A stretch of 64,000 nt of DNA from Thalassococcus arenae (GCF_019104745.1 NZ_JAHRWL010000001.1:968501-1032500); one strand, 5' to 3'. Counted from the first letter of the stretch, positions 8,926-18,451 are shown. The notes: a model not told the origin generated them from the letters alone. Translations and numbers: made by a program.

Positions 8926-9585
8926 ATGCTGGAATTCGACAACGTGAGCAAGTCCTTCTGGACCGGGGAACGCCGCAAGGTGATCCTCGACCGCGTGTCC
9001 TTTCGCGTTCCGCTGGGCGAAAGCATTGGGATTCTGGCACCGAACGGCACGGGAAAGACGACCCTGATCCGCATGATGGCGGGGCTGGAAAAACCCGACG
9101 AAGGCGAGATCCGCCGTGGGTGCCGGATTTCTTTTCCGCTGGGCTACATGGGCGGTGTGGTGTCCAAGATCTCGGCGCGCGAGAACGCCCGTTACATCGC
9201 GCGGCTCTACGGGCTGGACCCCGACTATGTCGAAAGCTTCTGCCGCTGGCTGTGCAGCCTTGGCGAATATTTCGACCAGCCGATCGGCACCTATTCTTCG
9301 GGGATGCGGGCCCGCTTCACGTTTTCTTTGCTGCTGTCGCTCGATTTTGACATGTATCTCATCGACGAAGGCATGCCGAATTCCACGGACGCGGAATTCA
9401 ACAGGAAGGCGGGCGATCTGCTGGCCGAACGGCTGCGCACGACGACGATCATCATCGTGTCGCACCAGCCGCAGGTGCTCGAGAAATTCGCTCGCAAGGC
9501 CGCCGTCATGATGGATGGCAAACTGCACATGTTCGAAACCTTGGAAGAGGCGAAAGCGCTTTATGACTACGAAACCCAAGGCTAA
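8926..9585 (+). CDS. kpsT: Capsular polysaccharide export ATP-binding protein (KpsT-like)
   Basis: 219 residues, the usual KpsT length. Walker A LAPNGTGKTT, the family-typical RISFPLGYMGG segment after beta strands, signature YSSGMRAR, Walker B FDMYLIDEGMPN and H-loop VSHQPQ. Powers export of group 2/ABC-dependent capsule across the inner membrane. The adjacent downstream gene is a KpsE-like periplasmic spanning protein, supporting the assignment, but no KpsM permease lies next to it in this window. Confidence 0.9.
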   Translation: MLEFDNVSKSFWTGERRKVILDRVSFRVPLGESIGILAPNGTGKTTLIRMMAGLEKPDEGEIRRGCRISFPLGYMGGVVSKISARENARYIARLYGLDPDYVESFCRWLCSLGEYFDQPIGTYSSGMRARFTFSLLLSLDFDMYLIDEGMPNSTDAEFNRKAGDLLAERLRTTTIIIVSHQPQVLEKFARKAAVMMDGKLHMFETLEEAKALYDYETQG

Positions 9586-11188
9586 GAAATTTCGCATCCG
9601 CCGGTCGCCTTCACAGGACGCGCCGCAGGACGATGGTGTTCAGGAAACACCGCAGGTGCAGCGCCCGGAACCGGTCGCGCGGTCCGGAGAAGTGTCGTCG
9701 GCCGCGCAGGTCGCATCTGAAACCGACATGGACACCATCCGCCGCGAGGGGCTGACCGGCCGGCAACTGCGCATGGCCCGCCGCGTCGCTCAGAAGCACG
9801 GGCTCGCGCCGACCTCGGATTTCGATGCCGTCCGGCTGCTGCGCGCCCGCGGCATCGACCCGTTCCAGCGCGCCAACGTTCTGGAACTGGTGGTGCCCGC
9901 AGATGGCGGCGAAGCGCGCCCGGTCGAACCCGAAGACGACGCTGGCGACAAACGCCCCGAGCCCAAGGTGCAATTGCCGCAGACCATCGCCCCCAAGAAA
10001 ACCCAACTCCCATCCACCGACACGATCAGCCCCGCCGACCGGCGTCAGATGGAAATCGCCCAGATCCAAAAGGACCTGGCCAAGCGTCGCCGCCGCAAGC
10101 TGATGGCCCTGCTGACGCGGCTGGCCGCCTTCGTGCTGCTGCCGACGCTGATCGCGGGCTACTACTATTACGGCGTCGCGACGCCGATGTACGCGACCAA
10201 GTCGGAATTCCTGATCCTCAAGGCCGAAAACGGCGGCGGTGGCGGATTGGGTTCGCTGTTTTCCGGCACGCAATTCGCCACCAACCAGGATGCCATCGCG
10301 GTCCAGAGCTATCTGCAATCCAAGGACGCGATGCTGAGGTTGGACCAGGATGTCGGTTTCAAGGCGCATTTCACCCAATCCTGGATCGACCCGATCCAGC
10401 GACTGGAGGAAAACCCGTCGAACGAAGACGCTTACAAGCTGTACAAGGACAATATCGAGATCGGGTACGATCCGACCGAAGGCGTCATCAAGATGGAGAT
10501 CATCGCCGCCGATCCGGAAACCGCCGCCGAGTTCAGCCGCGCGCTGATCGGATATGCCGAGGAACGGGTCGACGATCTGAGCCGTCGCAAGCGATCCGAT
10601 GCGGTCGCCGATGCCGAACAGGGGCTGATCGACGCCGACCTCGCCCGCCGCGAGGCGCAGGAAAAGCTGGTGCGGCTGCAGCAGGAAGGATCGATCCTGG
10701 ACCCCGAAGGCCGGATCACCGCGCTGCGTGGACAGATCAACAATGTCGAGGTGCAGATCCAGGAAAAGCGTCTGCAATTGCAGGCCCTGCTGGACAACTC
10801 GCGCCCGAACCGCGCCAAGGTCGAAGGCGCGCAGGGCGATGTGCGCCGGCTCGAGGCGCTGCTGGCCGAACTGAACGCGCAGATGACATCCGCCACCACC
10901 GGTGAAGAATCGCTGGCCGAAAAGGCGGTGCAGATCCAGCTTGCGCAGGCCGACCTCGCGACGCGTGACCTGATGCTGCAGACCGCGCTGGAGCGGCTGG
11001 AACAGGCGCGGCGCGACGCCGACAGCCAGGCGCGTTACCTGACGACCTCGGTCGTTCCGGTTGCGTCCGAAGACCCCAGCTATCCGCGCGCGTTCGAGAA
11101 CACGATCCTCGCCTTCCTGATCTTCGGCGGGGTCTATCTTATGATCTCGCTGACCGCATCGATCCTGCGCGAGCAGGTGACCTCGTGA
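9563..11188 (+). CDS. kpsE: Capsule export inner-membrane/periplasmic protein (KpsE-like)
   Basis: 541 residues from ATG 9563, overlapping kpsT by 23 bases. Residues 1-170 are polar and low-complexity. One TM helix (about 185-205, LAAFVLLPTLIAGYYYYG) is followed by ATPMYATKSEFLIL, typical of the Wzz/KpsE fold. A long coiled coil rich in Arg/Glu/Ala follows (about 330-490), and a second TM helix ends the protein (TILAFLIFGGVYLMISLTA). It would link the ABC exporter to the outer-membrane Wza/KpsD channel. It is longer than KpsE (about 380 residues) because of the N-terminal cytosolic extension. Confidence 0.85.
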   Translation: MTTKPKAKKFRIRRSPSQDAPQDDGVQETPQVQRPEPVARSGEVSSAAQVASETDMDTIRREGLTGRQLRMARRVAQKHGLAPTSDFDAVRLLRARGIDPFQRANVLELVVPADGGEARPVEPEDDAGDKRPEPKVQLPQTIAPKKTQLPSTDTISPADRRQMEIAQIQKDLAKRRRRKLMALLTRLAAFVLLPTLIAGYYYYGVATPMYATKSEFLILKAENGGGGGLGSLFSGTQFATNQDAIAVQSYLQSKDAMLRLDQDVGFKAHFTQSWIDPIQRLEENPSNEDAYKLYKDNIEIGYDPTEGVIKMEIIAADPETAAEFSRALIGYAEERVDDLSRRKRSDAVADAEQGLIDADLARREAQEKLVRLQQEGSILDPEGRITALRGQINNVEVQIQEKRLQLQALLDNSRPNRAKVEGAQGDVRRLEALLAELNAQMTSATTGEESLAEKAVQIQLAQADLATRDLMLQTALERLEQARRDADSQARYLTTSVVPVASEDPSYPRAFENTILAFLIFGGVYLMISLTASILREQVTS

Positions 11189-11203
11189 TCCCGTGCGGCG
11201 CGG

Positions 11204-12451
11204 TCAGCCGCGCCGCAGGCGTTCCAGCAGATCGCGCGACGGTGCACCAGTGACAGCCATGCCGCGCGACGTCTGGTAGGCGCGGATCGCCGCCTCGGTC
11301 TTCTTGCCGAACACCCCGTCCGCAGTGCCCGCGTCGAACCCAGCCTGCGTCAGCCGTGTCTGGATTTCGCGCCGCTCGGCGATGGTCAACCCGTATTGAT
11401 CCGGCGGAAAGGCGCCGCGCAGGGGCCCGCCACCGCCCAGCCGGTCGGACAGGTAGCCGACACCGAGGCCGTAGTTTTCGGACCCGTTGTAGCGCAGGAT
11501 CACGTCGAAGTTGCGGAACACCAGGAAGGCCGGGCCAGTCGCACCGGCGGGAACCAGCAGCGCCGCCGGCCCGTGATCGGCCATCCGGCCGGACGCAGCC
11601 TGAACGCCGAGCCCCGCCCACTCGGCCGCGGCACGGCGCTTTCCCCGACCGGCGAGGCCGGTGTCGAACCCCGAAGGCAGCCGCACCTCGTAGCCCCAGG
11701 GCTGGCCGCGCCGCCATCCGGACCGTGCCAGGTAATTCGCGGCAGAGGCCAGCCCGTCGGTGGGGTCCTCGGACCAGATGTCACGCCGGCCATCGCCGCG
11801 GAAATCGACGGCATAGGCCTCGTATGTCGTGGGGATGAATTGCGTGTGGCCCATCGCGCCGGCCCAGCTGCCCTTGAGGTTCGCCGGGGTCGTATCGCCG
11901 CGCTGCAGGATCTTCAGCGCCGAGACAAGCTGCGCCTCGAAGAAGGCGCCGCGCCGCCCGTCGAAAGCCAGCGTCGCCGTGGCCGAAATCACCGGGATAT
12001 CGCCGCGCCGCGTGCCGAAATAGCTTTCCACCCCCCAGATCGCCGCCACCACGTTCGGCGGAACACCGTAACGGTCCTCTATCTGCGTCAGAAGGCTTTG
12101 GGTCGCAGCGTATTTCTGCCTGCCCAGAGCCACCTTTTCCTCGGGCGCGACGATGGCCAGGTAATCCTGCAGCGGCCGTCGGAATTCGGTCTGGTTGCGG
12201 TCGCGTTCGACGACGCCGGGCAGAAAGCCGACACCGCGCAGCCCTTCCGACACCGTCGTTTCCGACAGCCCCTTGGCGCGCGCTCGTCCGCGAAAGCTGT
12301 CGATCCACGCGTCAAAGGCCGGGTTCGGCGCTGGTCGCAAGGACGGGTCGGCGTCAGCGCGGGTCGACCGTGTCACCGGCATCGGCCCCCCGCATCCCGT
12401 AAGCATAGTTGCCGCCATGGCGGTTGCGAAAACCCGTCTGGAAATCATCAT
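11204..12451 (-). CDS. Lytic murein transglycosylase (MltB-like) lipoprotein
   Basis: 415 residues from ATG 12451 (MMISRRVF). A lipoprotein signal with lipobox MLTGC near residue 20 predicts anchoring to a periplasmic membrane face. The catalytic domain has IWGVESYFG (catalytic Glu) and GAMGHTQFIPTTY, the MltB-family motifs. The last 60 residues form a peptidoglycan-binding domain (IQTRLTQAGFDAGTADGVFG). It cleaves glycan strands to give 1,6-anhydro-muropeptides. The open frame continues 67 codons upstream but without a signal peptide, so the later start is preferred. Confidence 0.93.
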   Translation of the reverse strand: MMISRRVFATAMAATMLTGCGGPMPVTRSTRADADPSLRPAPNPAFDAWIDSFRGRARAKGLSETTVSEGLRGVGFLPGVVERDRNQTEFRRPLQDYLAIVAPEEKVALGRQKYAATQSLLTQIEDRYGVPPNVVAAIWGVESYFGTRRGDIPVISATATLAFDGRRGAFFEAQLVSALKILQRGDTTPANLKGSWAGAMGHTQFIPTTYEAYAVDFRGDGRRDIWSEDPTDGLASAANYLARSGWRRGQPWGYEVRLPSGFDTGLAGRGKRRAAAEWAGLGVQAASGRMADHGPAALLVPAGATGPAFLVFRNFDVILRYNGSENYGLGVGYLSDRLGGGGPLRGAFPPDQYGLTIAERREIQTRLTQAGFDAGTADGVFGKKTEAAIRAYQTSRGMAVTGAPSRDLLERLRRG

Positions 12452-12798
12452 GTCCTGCCTGCCGCGTTCGTTTGCCACGCAGTGTGCGGCCATCCTGCGC
12501 CGCATACAAGCAATGCCTGATGCCGGCGGCGCCGCCTTGCCTGCAGTGTCCGATAGCGCCCTGAGCTTCGCGTCTGGATGCGAAAAACCCGCAACTAGCC
12601 ATGCGGTATCGCCATCAACCCAGATCCGATTTATCAATTTTTGGCACCTCACTTCTCATTTTTCGGTAAAACGGGTCGAAAGGTGCGATTCCCGTGGCGT
12701 TTTTTCGTAATCTGCGACCGGAATCGCCTTACGGGGCAAAGCCGTCGATGCTAAGCGGCGCCCGTTCACGGACGGCGAGTGATTCAGGGAGAACCGCG
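12452..12798. other. Intergenic region between divergent mltB-like and xsc genes
   Basis: About 350 bases with no convincing gene. The middle (12600-12670) is AT-richer than its surroundings (tttatcaatttttgg, ctcatttttcgg) and probably holds the divergent promoters. No clear operator repeat was found; short frames here are shadows. Confidence 0.6.
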
Positions 12799-14577
12799 AT
12801 GAAGATGACCACCGAAGAAGCCTTTGTGAAGGTGCTTCAGAAACACGGGATCCGCCATGCCTTTGGCATTATCGGTTCCGCGATGATGCCGATCTCGGAT
12901 CTGTTTCCGAAGGCCGGCATCCAGTTCTGGGACTGCGCCCATGAAGGCAGCGCCGGGATGATGGCCGACGGCTATACCCGCGCCACCGGCAAGATGTCGA
13001 TGATGATCGCGCAGAACGGTCCCGGCATCACCAACTTCGTCACGGCCGTCAAGACCGCCTACTGGAACCACACGCCGCTGCTGCTGGTCACGCCGCAAGC
13101 CGCCAACAAGACCATCGGCCAGGGCGGCTTTCAGGAAGTCGAACAGATGAAGCTGTTCGAGGACATGGTGGCCTACCAGGAAGAGGTGCGCGACCCCACC
13201 CGCGTGGCCGAGGTTCTGACCCGCGTCATCGCCAAGGCCAAGCGCCTGTCCGGCCCCGCGCAGATCAACATCCCGCGCGATTTCTGGACCCAGGTGGTGG
13301 ATATCGAGATTCCCGAGCCGATCGAATTCGAACAAAGCCCGGGCGGCGAAAACTCGATCAAGGCAGCGGCCAAGTTGCTGAGCGAGGCCAGGAACCCGGT
13401 CATCCTGAACGGCGCGGGCGTGGTGCTGAGCCGCGGCGGAATCAACGCGTCGATGCAACTGGCCGAGCGGCTGGATGCGCCGGTCTGCGTCGGCTACCAG
13501 CACAACGACGCGTTCCCGGGGTCGCACCCGCTGTTCGCCGGTCCGCTGGGATACAACGGCTCGAAGGCCGGTATGGAGCTGATCAAGGATGCCGACGTGG
13601 TGTTGTGCCTCGGCACCCGGCTGAACCCGTTTTCGACCCTGCCGGGATACGGCATGGACTATTGGCCCAAGGATGCCAAGATCATTCAGGTCGACATCAA
13701 CCCCGACCGGATCGGCCTGACCAAGAAGGTTACGGTCGGCATCGTCGGCGACGCCGCCAAGGTGGCGCATGGCATCCTGAACAACCTGTCCGATGACGCG
13801 GGCGACGCGGGCCGGGCCGAACGCAAGGCGCGCATCGCCGAGACCAAGTCGAAATGGGCGCAGCAGCTGTCGTCGATGGATCACGAGGACGACGATCCCG
13901 GCACCAGCTGGAATGAACGCGCCCGCCAGGCCAAACCCGACTGGATGAGCCCGCGCATGGCATGGCGCGCGATCCAGTCCGCCCTGCCACGAGAGGCGAT
14001 CATTTCTTCCGATATCGGGAACAACTGCGCCATCGGCAATGCCTACCCGTCTTTCGAGGAGGGCCGCAAATACCTGGCGCCGGGGCTTTTCGGCCCCTGC
14101 GGCTATGGTCTGCCCGCCATCGTCGGCGCCAAGATCGGCTGCCCCGACGTGCCTGTTGTCGGGTTCGCGGGCGATGGCGCTTTTGGCATTGCGGTCAACG
14201 AACTGACGGCGATCGGTCGGGGCGAGTGGCCGGCAATCACCCAGATCGTCTTTCGCAACTACCAGTGGGGCGCCGAAAAGCGGAACTCGACGCTGTGGTT
14301 CGACGACAATTTCGTCGGCACCGAACTGGACGAGCAGGTGAGCTATGCCGGTATCGCCAGGGCCTGCGGGCTGGAGGGCGTGGTCGCGCGCACGATGGAC
14401 GAACTGACCGCGGCCTTGAACAAGGCGATCGAGGATCAGATGAAGCACGGAAAGACGACGCTGATCGAGGCGATGATCAACCAGGAACTGGGCGAGCCTT
14501 TCCGCCGCGACGCGATGAAAAAGCCGGTCGCGGTCGCCGGGATCGACGCCGCGGACATGGTCGAGCAGGCGGTCTGA
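12799..14577 (+). CDS. xsc: Sulfoacetaldehyde acetyltransferase
   Basis: 592 residues, matching Xsc length. A thiamine-diphosphate enzyme: N-terminal catalytic Glu region FWDCAHEGSAGMMADGYTRA, central Rossmann domain, and C-terminal ThDP motif GDGAFGIAVNEL to FRNYQWG. It converts sulfoacetaldehyde plus phosphate to acetyl phosphate and sulfite, the key desulfonation step in taurine, isethionate and related C2-sulfonate catabolism. Start ATG 12799 follows agggagaa. The next gene encodes acetate kinase and a Pta lies beyond it, so both fates of acetyl phosphate (ATP or acetyl-CoA) are encoded beside it. Confidence 0.95.
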   Translation: MKMTTEEAFVKVLQKHGIRHAFGIIGSAMMPISDLFPKAGIQFWDCAHEGSAGMMADGYTRATGKMSMMIAQNGPGITNFVTAVKTAYWNHTPLLLVTPQAANKTIGQGGFQEVEQMKLFEDMVAYQEEVRDPTRVAEVLTRVIAKAKRLSGPAQINIPRDFWTQVVDIEIPEPIEFEQSPGGENSIKAAAKLLSEARNPVILNGAGVVLSRGGINASMQLAERLDAPVCVGYQHNDAFPGSHPLFAGPLGYNGSKAGMELIKDADVVLCLGTRLNPFSTLPGYGMDYWPKDAKIIQVDINPDRIGLTKKVTVGIVGDAAKVAHGILNNLSDDAGDAGRAERKARIAETKSKWAQQLSSMDHEDDDPGTSWNERARQAKPDWMSPRMAWRAIQSALPREAIISSDIGNNCAIGNAYPSFEEGRKYLAPGLFGPCGYGLPAIVGAKIGCPDVPVVGFAGDGAFGIAVNELTAIGRGEWPAITQIVFRNYQWGAEKRNSTLWFDDNFVGTELDEQVSYAGIARACGLEGVVARTMDELTAALNKAIEDQMKHGKTTLIEAMINQELGEPFRRDAMKKPVAVAGIDAADMVEQAV

Positions 14578-14581
14578 AACG

Positions 14582-15742
14582 ATGGGCGATCCGGCAAAGA
14601 GCGACCGCATCCTGGTCCTGAATGCCGGGTCGTCCTCGATCAAGTTTGCGGTTTTCGACAAGGACCTCACGGAAGAGATCGCCGGACTTGCGGCCGGGAT
14701 CGGCGGTGCGTCGTTCCTGCAGATCGGTGGAGCCAGGAACGAACAGCCCTTCATCGACCACCGCGCGGCCTTGTCGGCGGTGCTGAACGCATTGCGGGAC
14801 CACGGCATCAGGATCGACGATCTGCGCGCCGCCGCGCACAGGGTGGTGCATGGCGGGCGCAAGTTGACCGCACCGGTGCGATTGACGCCGGATGTGCGCG
14901 CGGAAATCGCGAACTGCACCCCGCTTGCCCCCCTGCACAACCCCCACAACCTGGCCGCCATAGACACCCTGGCCGAACTTGCGCCGGACTTGCCGCAATT
15001 CGCCAGCTTCGACACGTCGTTCCACGCCACGAACCCCGATGTCGCCACCCGCTACGCCATCCCCAAGATGATGGAGACCAAGGGTATCCGGCGCTATGGC
15101 TTTCACGGCCTGAGCTATGCGTCCCTGGTGCGACGGCTCCCCATCGTGTCCGAGGAAAAGCTGCCCTCGCGGCTGCTGGCCTTCCACCTGGGCAACGGCG
15201 CTTCGTTGTGCGCGATCCTGAACGGTCAGTCGGTGGCGACGACGATGGGCTATTCGCCACTGGACGGGTTGACCATGGGCACCCGGTCGGGCGGCATCGA
15301 CGCCAACGCCGTGTTGCGGCTGGTCGAGGAACACGGGCTACAGCGGACCAAGGCGATCCTGAACCACGAAAGCGGATTGCTTGGGTTGTCCGGCGGCAAG
15401 TCCGACATGCGCAACCTGATGGTGGATCCAAGCGCCGACAGCGCGTTTGCCATCGAGCATTTCTGCTATTGGTCGCTGCGCCATGCCGGGTCGCTGATTG
15501 CCGCGATGGAAGGGCTGGACGCGATCGCCTTCACCGGCGGGATCGGCGAGAACGCGGTCGGCGTGCGCGCCCGTATCCTGCGCGGGCTGGAATGGCTGGG
15601 CGTGCGGATGAACCCCGACTTCAACCACCGCGGCGGCCCCCGCCTGCATGCCGACAGTTCAAAGGTCGCGGTCTGGGTCATTGGCGCGGAAGAAGAGCGG
15701 ATGATAGCGATGGACGCCGCGGCCCTTTTGGAGGCCGCGTGA
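14582..15742 (+). CDS. ackA: Acetate kinase
   Basis: 386 residues. ASKHA motifs: LVLNAGSSSIKFAVF at the N-terminus, YGFHGLSYASLV, FHLGNGASLCAI, SPLDGLTMGTRSGGIDA and the C-terminal FTGGIGENAVGVRARI. It makes acetate and ATP from acetyl phosphate and ADP, or the reverse. It starts 4 bases after the xsc stop, so it is co-transcribed and can draw ATP from the acetyl phosphate made by Xsc. The usual GTSH motif is GLSY here; conserved His and Arg residues elsewhere are kept. Confidence 0.94.
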   Translation: MGDPAKSDRILVLNAGSSSIKFAVFDKDLTEEIAGLAAGIGGASFLQIGGARNEQPFIDHRAALSAVLNALRDHGIRIDDLRAAAHRVVHGGRKLTAPVRLTPDVRAEIANCTPLAPLHNPHNLAAIDTLAELAPDLPQFASFDTSFHATNPDVATRYAIPKMMETKGIRRYGFHGLSYASLVRRLPIVSEEKLPSRLLAFHLGNGASLCAILNGQSVATTMGYSPLDGLTMGTRSGGIDANAVLRLVEEHGLQRTKAILNHESGLLGLSGGKSDMRNLMVDPSADSAFAIEHFCYWSLRHAGSLIAAMEGLDAIAFTGGIGENAVGVRARILRGLEWLGVRMNPDFNHRGGPRLHADSSKVAVWVIGAEEERMIAMDAAALLEAA

Positions 15743-15749
15743 AGACCGA

Positions 15750-16601
15750 TCAGGACATCGCCACCGTCACCACGGTGGACGCGACGATGTCGTCGATGCT
15801 GGCGCCACGCGACAGGTCGCAGACCGGACGGCGGAACCCCTGCAGGATCGGACCGATGGCCTGGGCGCCTGCCAATTCCTGGCACAGCTTGTACGCGATG
15901 TTGCCGGCGTCGAGATCGGGAAAGATCAGCGTGTTCGCATCGCCCCGCCCCAATCCCTTTTTTGCGGCGATTGCGGCATTCAACGCCGCATCCGCCTGGA
16001 TCGGGCCGGGATACCCGCTGGCTTCGGCCGCGGCACGCACCAGATCGACGCTGTCGCCGCTGCCGCTGGTGCCGGTGGAAAACGACAGCATCGCCACGCG
16101 CGCCGCGCCAAGCAACGCGGTCGCCGACGCGGCGGATGCCCGCGCGATGCTGGCCAGCGCGGCGGCATCCGGGGCGACATTGACGGCGCAGTCGGCAAAA
16201 ACCAATTCGCGCCCGTCGGGGAAGGCCATCAGAAAGAACGACGACGGCAGATCGACACCGTCGGCCAGACCGATGGCGATCGAAGCGGCCTCGATCACCC
16301 GGCGCGTCGGGCTGTCGGCGCCGGCGACCATCGCGTCGGCCTCGCCCGACGCAACCATGGCTGCCGCGCGAAACAGCGGCTTGGCCAGCATGCGGCGCGC
16401 AATGGTCTCTTTCATTCCGCGCGCCTCGACCAGCGCCGCCAATTGCGCTTCGGTAGGTTCGGCCAACCCGACTGGACGCGCCAGACCCTCGGCGGTCAGA
16501 CGTTGGCAGGCGGCGGCCACACGCGGGTCGTCCAGTTCCGGGAACACCACACGAGCCGACTTTTCCCGGGCGCGGGCGAAAATTTTTTCTGATATCGGCA
16601 T
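15750..16601 (-). CDS. pta: Phosphate acetyltransferase, short form
   Basis: 283 residues, the catalytic domain only, as in short Pta enzymes. Motifs: ARVVFPELDDPRVAAA, VAGADSPTRRVIEA, FADCAVNVAPDA, FSTGTSGSGDS and the C-terminal DANTLIFPDLDAGNIAYKL. It converts acetyl phosphate and CoA to acetyl-CoA. Start ATG 16601 has ggagg 7 bases upstream; the much longer open frame upstream is the shadow of the citrate-synthase gene. It is convergent with ackA (7-bp gap) and divergent from the next gene, an unusual layout for the xsc-pta pair. Confidence 0.94.
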   Translation of the reverse strand: MPISEKIFARAREKSARVVFPELDDPRVAAACQRLTAEGLARPVGLAEPTEAQLAALVEARGMKETIARRMLAKPLFRAAAMVASGEADAMVAGADSPTRRVIEAASIAIGLADGVDLPSSFFLMAFPDGRELVFADCAVNVAPDAAALASIARASAASATALLGAARVAMLSFSTGTSGSGDSVDLVRAAAEASGYPGPIQADAALNAAIAAKKGLGRGDANTLIFPDLDAGNIAYKLCQELAGAQAIGPILQGFRRPVCDLSRGASIDDIVASTVVTVAMS

Positions 16602-16637
16602 GTATGCCTCCGTATACGAACAAGGAAGGAGCCAGCG

Positions 16638-17771
16638 ATGAGCGATGGCGTCAAGATCAACCGTGGCCTCAAGGACGTGTATTTCGAACGCTCCGGGGTC
16701 AGCCATATCGACGGCAAAGCCGGGGAGTTGCTGTACCGCGGCTATACGATCCACGATCTTGCCGAGCATTCGACCTTTGAAGAGGTCTGTTATCTGCTGA
16801 TCCACGGCGAATTGCCGACCTCGGACCAATTGGCGGAATTCGATTCCGCACTGAAGGCGGCACGCGAATTGCCCGACGCGGTGTTCGACATCATCGCATC
16901 CTGCAAGGACGGGCATCCGATGGACGTGTTGCGCACCACGGTGTCCGCACTGGCGGCGCTGGAACCCGGCAGTGCCGAAAAGGGGCGCGTCGGGTTCCTG
17001 AAGAACGGCATCCGGCTGACCAGCCAGGTGCCGATGATCGTCGCCGCCCATGACCGGATCCGCAACGGCAAAGACCCGGTCGCCGCAGACAAGACGCTGA
17101 CCCATGCCGCAAACTGGCTGTGGATGCTTGGTGGCGAAATACCGTCCGAGGCCGCGGCGCGACTGGCCGATGTGGATTTCATCCTGCACGCCGAACACGG
17201 CGCCAACGCGTCCAGTTTCGCCGCCCGTGTCACCGTGTCGACCGAGGCGAACCTGCACGGCGCTATCGTGACCGCCTTGTCGACCCTGGCCGGCCCCGCC
17301 CATGGCGGCGCGGCCGAGGACGTGATGAAGATGGTGCACGAGATCGGCAAACCCGAGAACGCGGCCGACTACGTCAAGGCCAAAAGGGCGAACCGCGAGG
17401 CCGTCACCGGTTTTGGCCATCGCGTCTATCGCGCCGAGGATCCGCGGGCGCGGCACATGCGCGAGGGCGTGCGCAAGCTGGGCGAGGAAAAGGGCGCGCC
17501 GGAATGGTACGAGATCCTGCAGGCCGTGGTCGAAGCGATGAAGCCCTACAGCCGACACGGGCTGAACGTGAACGTCGATTTCTACTCTGGCGTGGTCTAC
17601 CAGCTGCATGGCATCCCGATGGATCTGTACGTGCCGATCTTCGCCATCGGCCGTATGCCCGGCTGGCTGGTGCAGTGTCTCGAACAGGAAGAACGCAACA
17701 TATTGCTGCGGCCTCTCACCCTGTATGACGGCCCCGAAAAGCGCGCCTACGTGCCGATCGGCGAACGGTGA
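16638..17771 (+). CDS. Citrate synthase family protein (citrate or 2-methylcitrate synthase)
   Basis: 377 residues, nearer the short 2-methylcitrate/type II citrate synthases than the 430-residue hexameric GltA. Catalytic His in LAGPAHGGAAEDVM, GFGHRVYRAEDPRARHM (second His) and catalytic Asp in NVNVDFYSG. It condenses acetyl-CoA or propionyl-CoA with oxaloacetate. Start ATG 16638 follows aaggaagga. It is divergent from pta across 36 bases, suggesting shared control and a role in consuming the acetyl-CoA made from sulfonates. Confidence 0.88.
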   Translation: MSDGVKINRGLKDVYFERSGVSHIDGKAGELLYRGYTIHDLAEHSTFEEVCYLLIHGELPTSDQLAEFDSALKAARELPDAVFDIIASCKDGHPMDVLRTTVSALAALEPGSAEKGRVGFLKNGIRLTSQVPMIVAAHDRIRNGKDPVAADKTLTHAANWLWMLGGEIPSEAAARLADVDFILHAEHGANASSFAARVTVSTEANLHGAIVTALSTLAGPAHGGAAEDVMKMVHEIGKPENAADYVKAKRANREAVTGFGHRVYRAEDPRARHMREGVRKLGEEKGAPEWYEILQAVVEAMKPYSRHGLNVNVDFYSGVVYQLHGIPMDLYVPIFAIGRMPGWLVQCLEQEERNILLRPLTLYDGPEKRAYVPIGER

Positions 17772-17911
17772 TCGGGCATGTCGCGGAGCGAAAGCCGCGA
17801 AGCGGCATGAGCCGAGCCCGGGTATGATAAGCCGAACACCGCCCGGTTTGCTGTCTTGACAGAACCACGATCTGACCGGGAACCTCTGATGACCCGATCG
17901 GGAGCGTCGCC

Positions 17912-18316
17912 ATGAAAGTCGAAGTGAAGTTCCACAACCTGCCCGGAACCGAAGCTGCGGTCGGCTGGACAGGCTCTCACACGATCATTGCGGACAGGCC
18001 CGAAGGCAAGGCCGGCGGTCGCGGTCTTGGGTTCAACGGCGCCCAACTGCTCGCGCTGGCTCTGGGGGGGTGCTTTTGCAACGACTTGCGGTATGCCGCT
18101 GAAAAGCTCGGTGTTGAAATCGGCGAAATCGCGGTGGACGTGATGCTCGAACTGGCGGGTGAGCCCTTGGTGGCCACACGCGCGACCATGTCGGTTCTTT
18201 GCAAATCAAAGGATGGTTCGGACGCCCTAGATGTCGTGAACAGTGCCAGGTCGAGCTGTATGGTCGGCAATTCATTGGCTGCCGGTTTTCCAGTTGAGAT
18301 ATCGATGTCGACCTAA
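17912..18316 (+). CDS. OsmC/Ohr-family protein
   Basis: 134 residues. Both redox-active Cys contexts of the family are present: GGCFCNDLRYAAEKLG in the central helix and NSARSSCMVGNSLAAG near the C-terminus. The second context contains the SCMVGNSL wording of the YhfA/OsmC-like branch. Likely a thiol-dependent peroxidase of organic hydroperoxides or a related reductase in the cytoplasm. Start ATG 17912 follows gggagcg. Monocistronic, ending shortly before tRNA-Ser. Confidence 0.88.
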   Translation: MKVEVKFHNLPGTEAAVGWTGSHTIIADRPEGKAGGRGLGFNGAQLLALALGGCFCNDLRYAAEKLGVEIGEIAVDVMLELAGEPLVATRATMSVLCKSKDGSDALDVVNSARSSCMVGNSLAAGFPVEISMST

Positions 18317-18361
18317 CCATCGGCCTCGTGCATCGGGTCGATCCGGTTCGTGATTGGGTTG

Positions 18362-18451
18362 TGGCGGAGAGGAAGGGATTCGAACCCTCGAGACGGTTTC
18401 CCGCCTACACACTTTCCAGGCGTGCGCCTTCGACCACTCGGCCACCTCTCC
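18362..18451 (-). tRNA. tRNA-Ser(GGA)
   Basis: Minus-strand 90-nt tRNA with encoded CCA. The 7-bp acceptor stem GGAGAGG/CCTCTCC, a D-arm beginning TGGCCGAGTGG, anticodon loop CTGGAAA with anticodon GGA, a long variable arm typical of Ser tRNAs, and T-arm GGTTCGAATCC are all visible. It reads UCC/UCU codons. Confidence 0.97.

Noticed and set aside
15750..17609. A 619-codon minus-strand frame covering pta and the citrate-synthase region
   Set aside because: Only the last 283 codons are Pta. The upstream part is antisense to the citrate-synthase gene and lacks homology.
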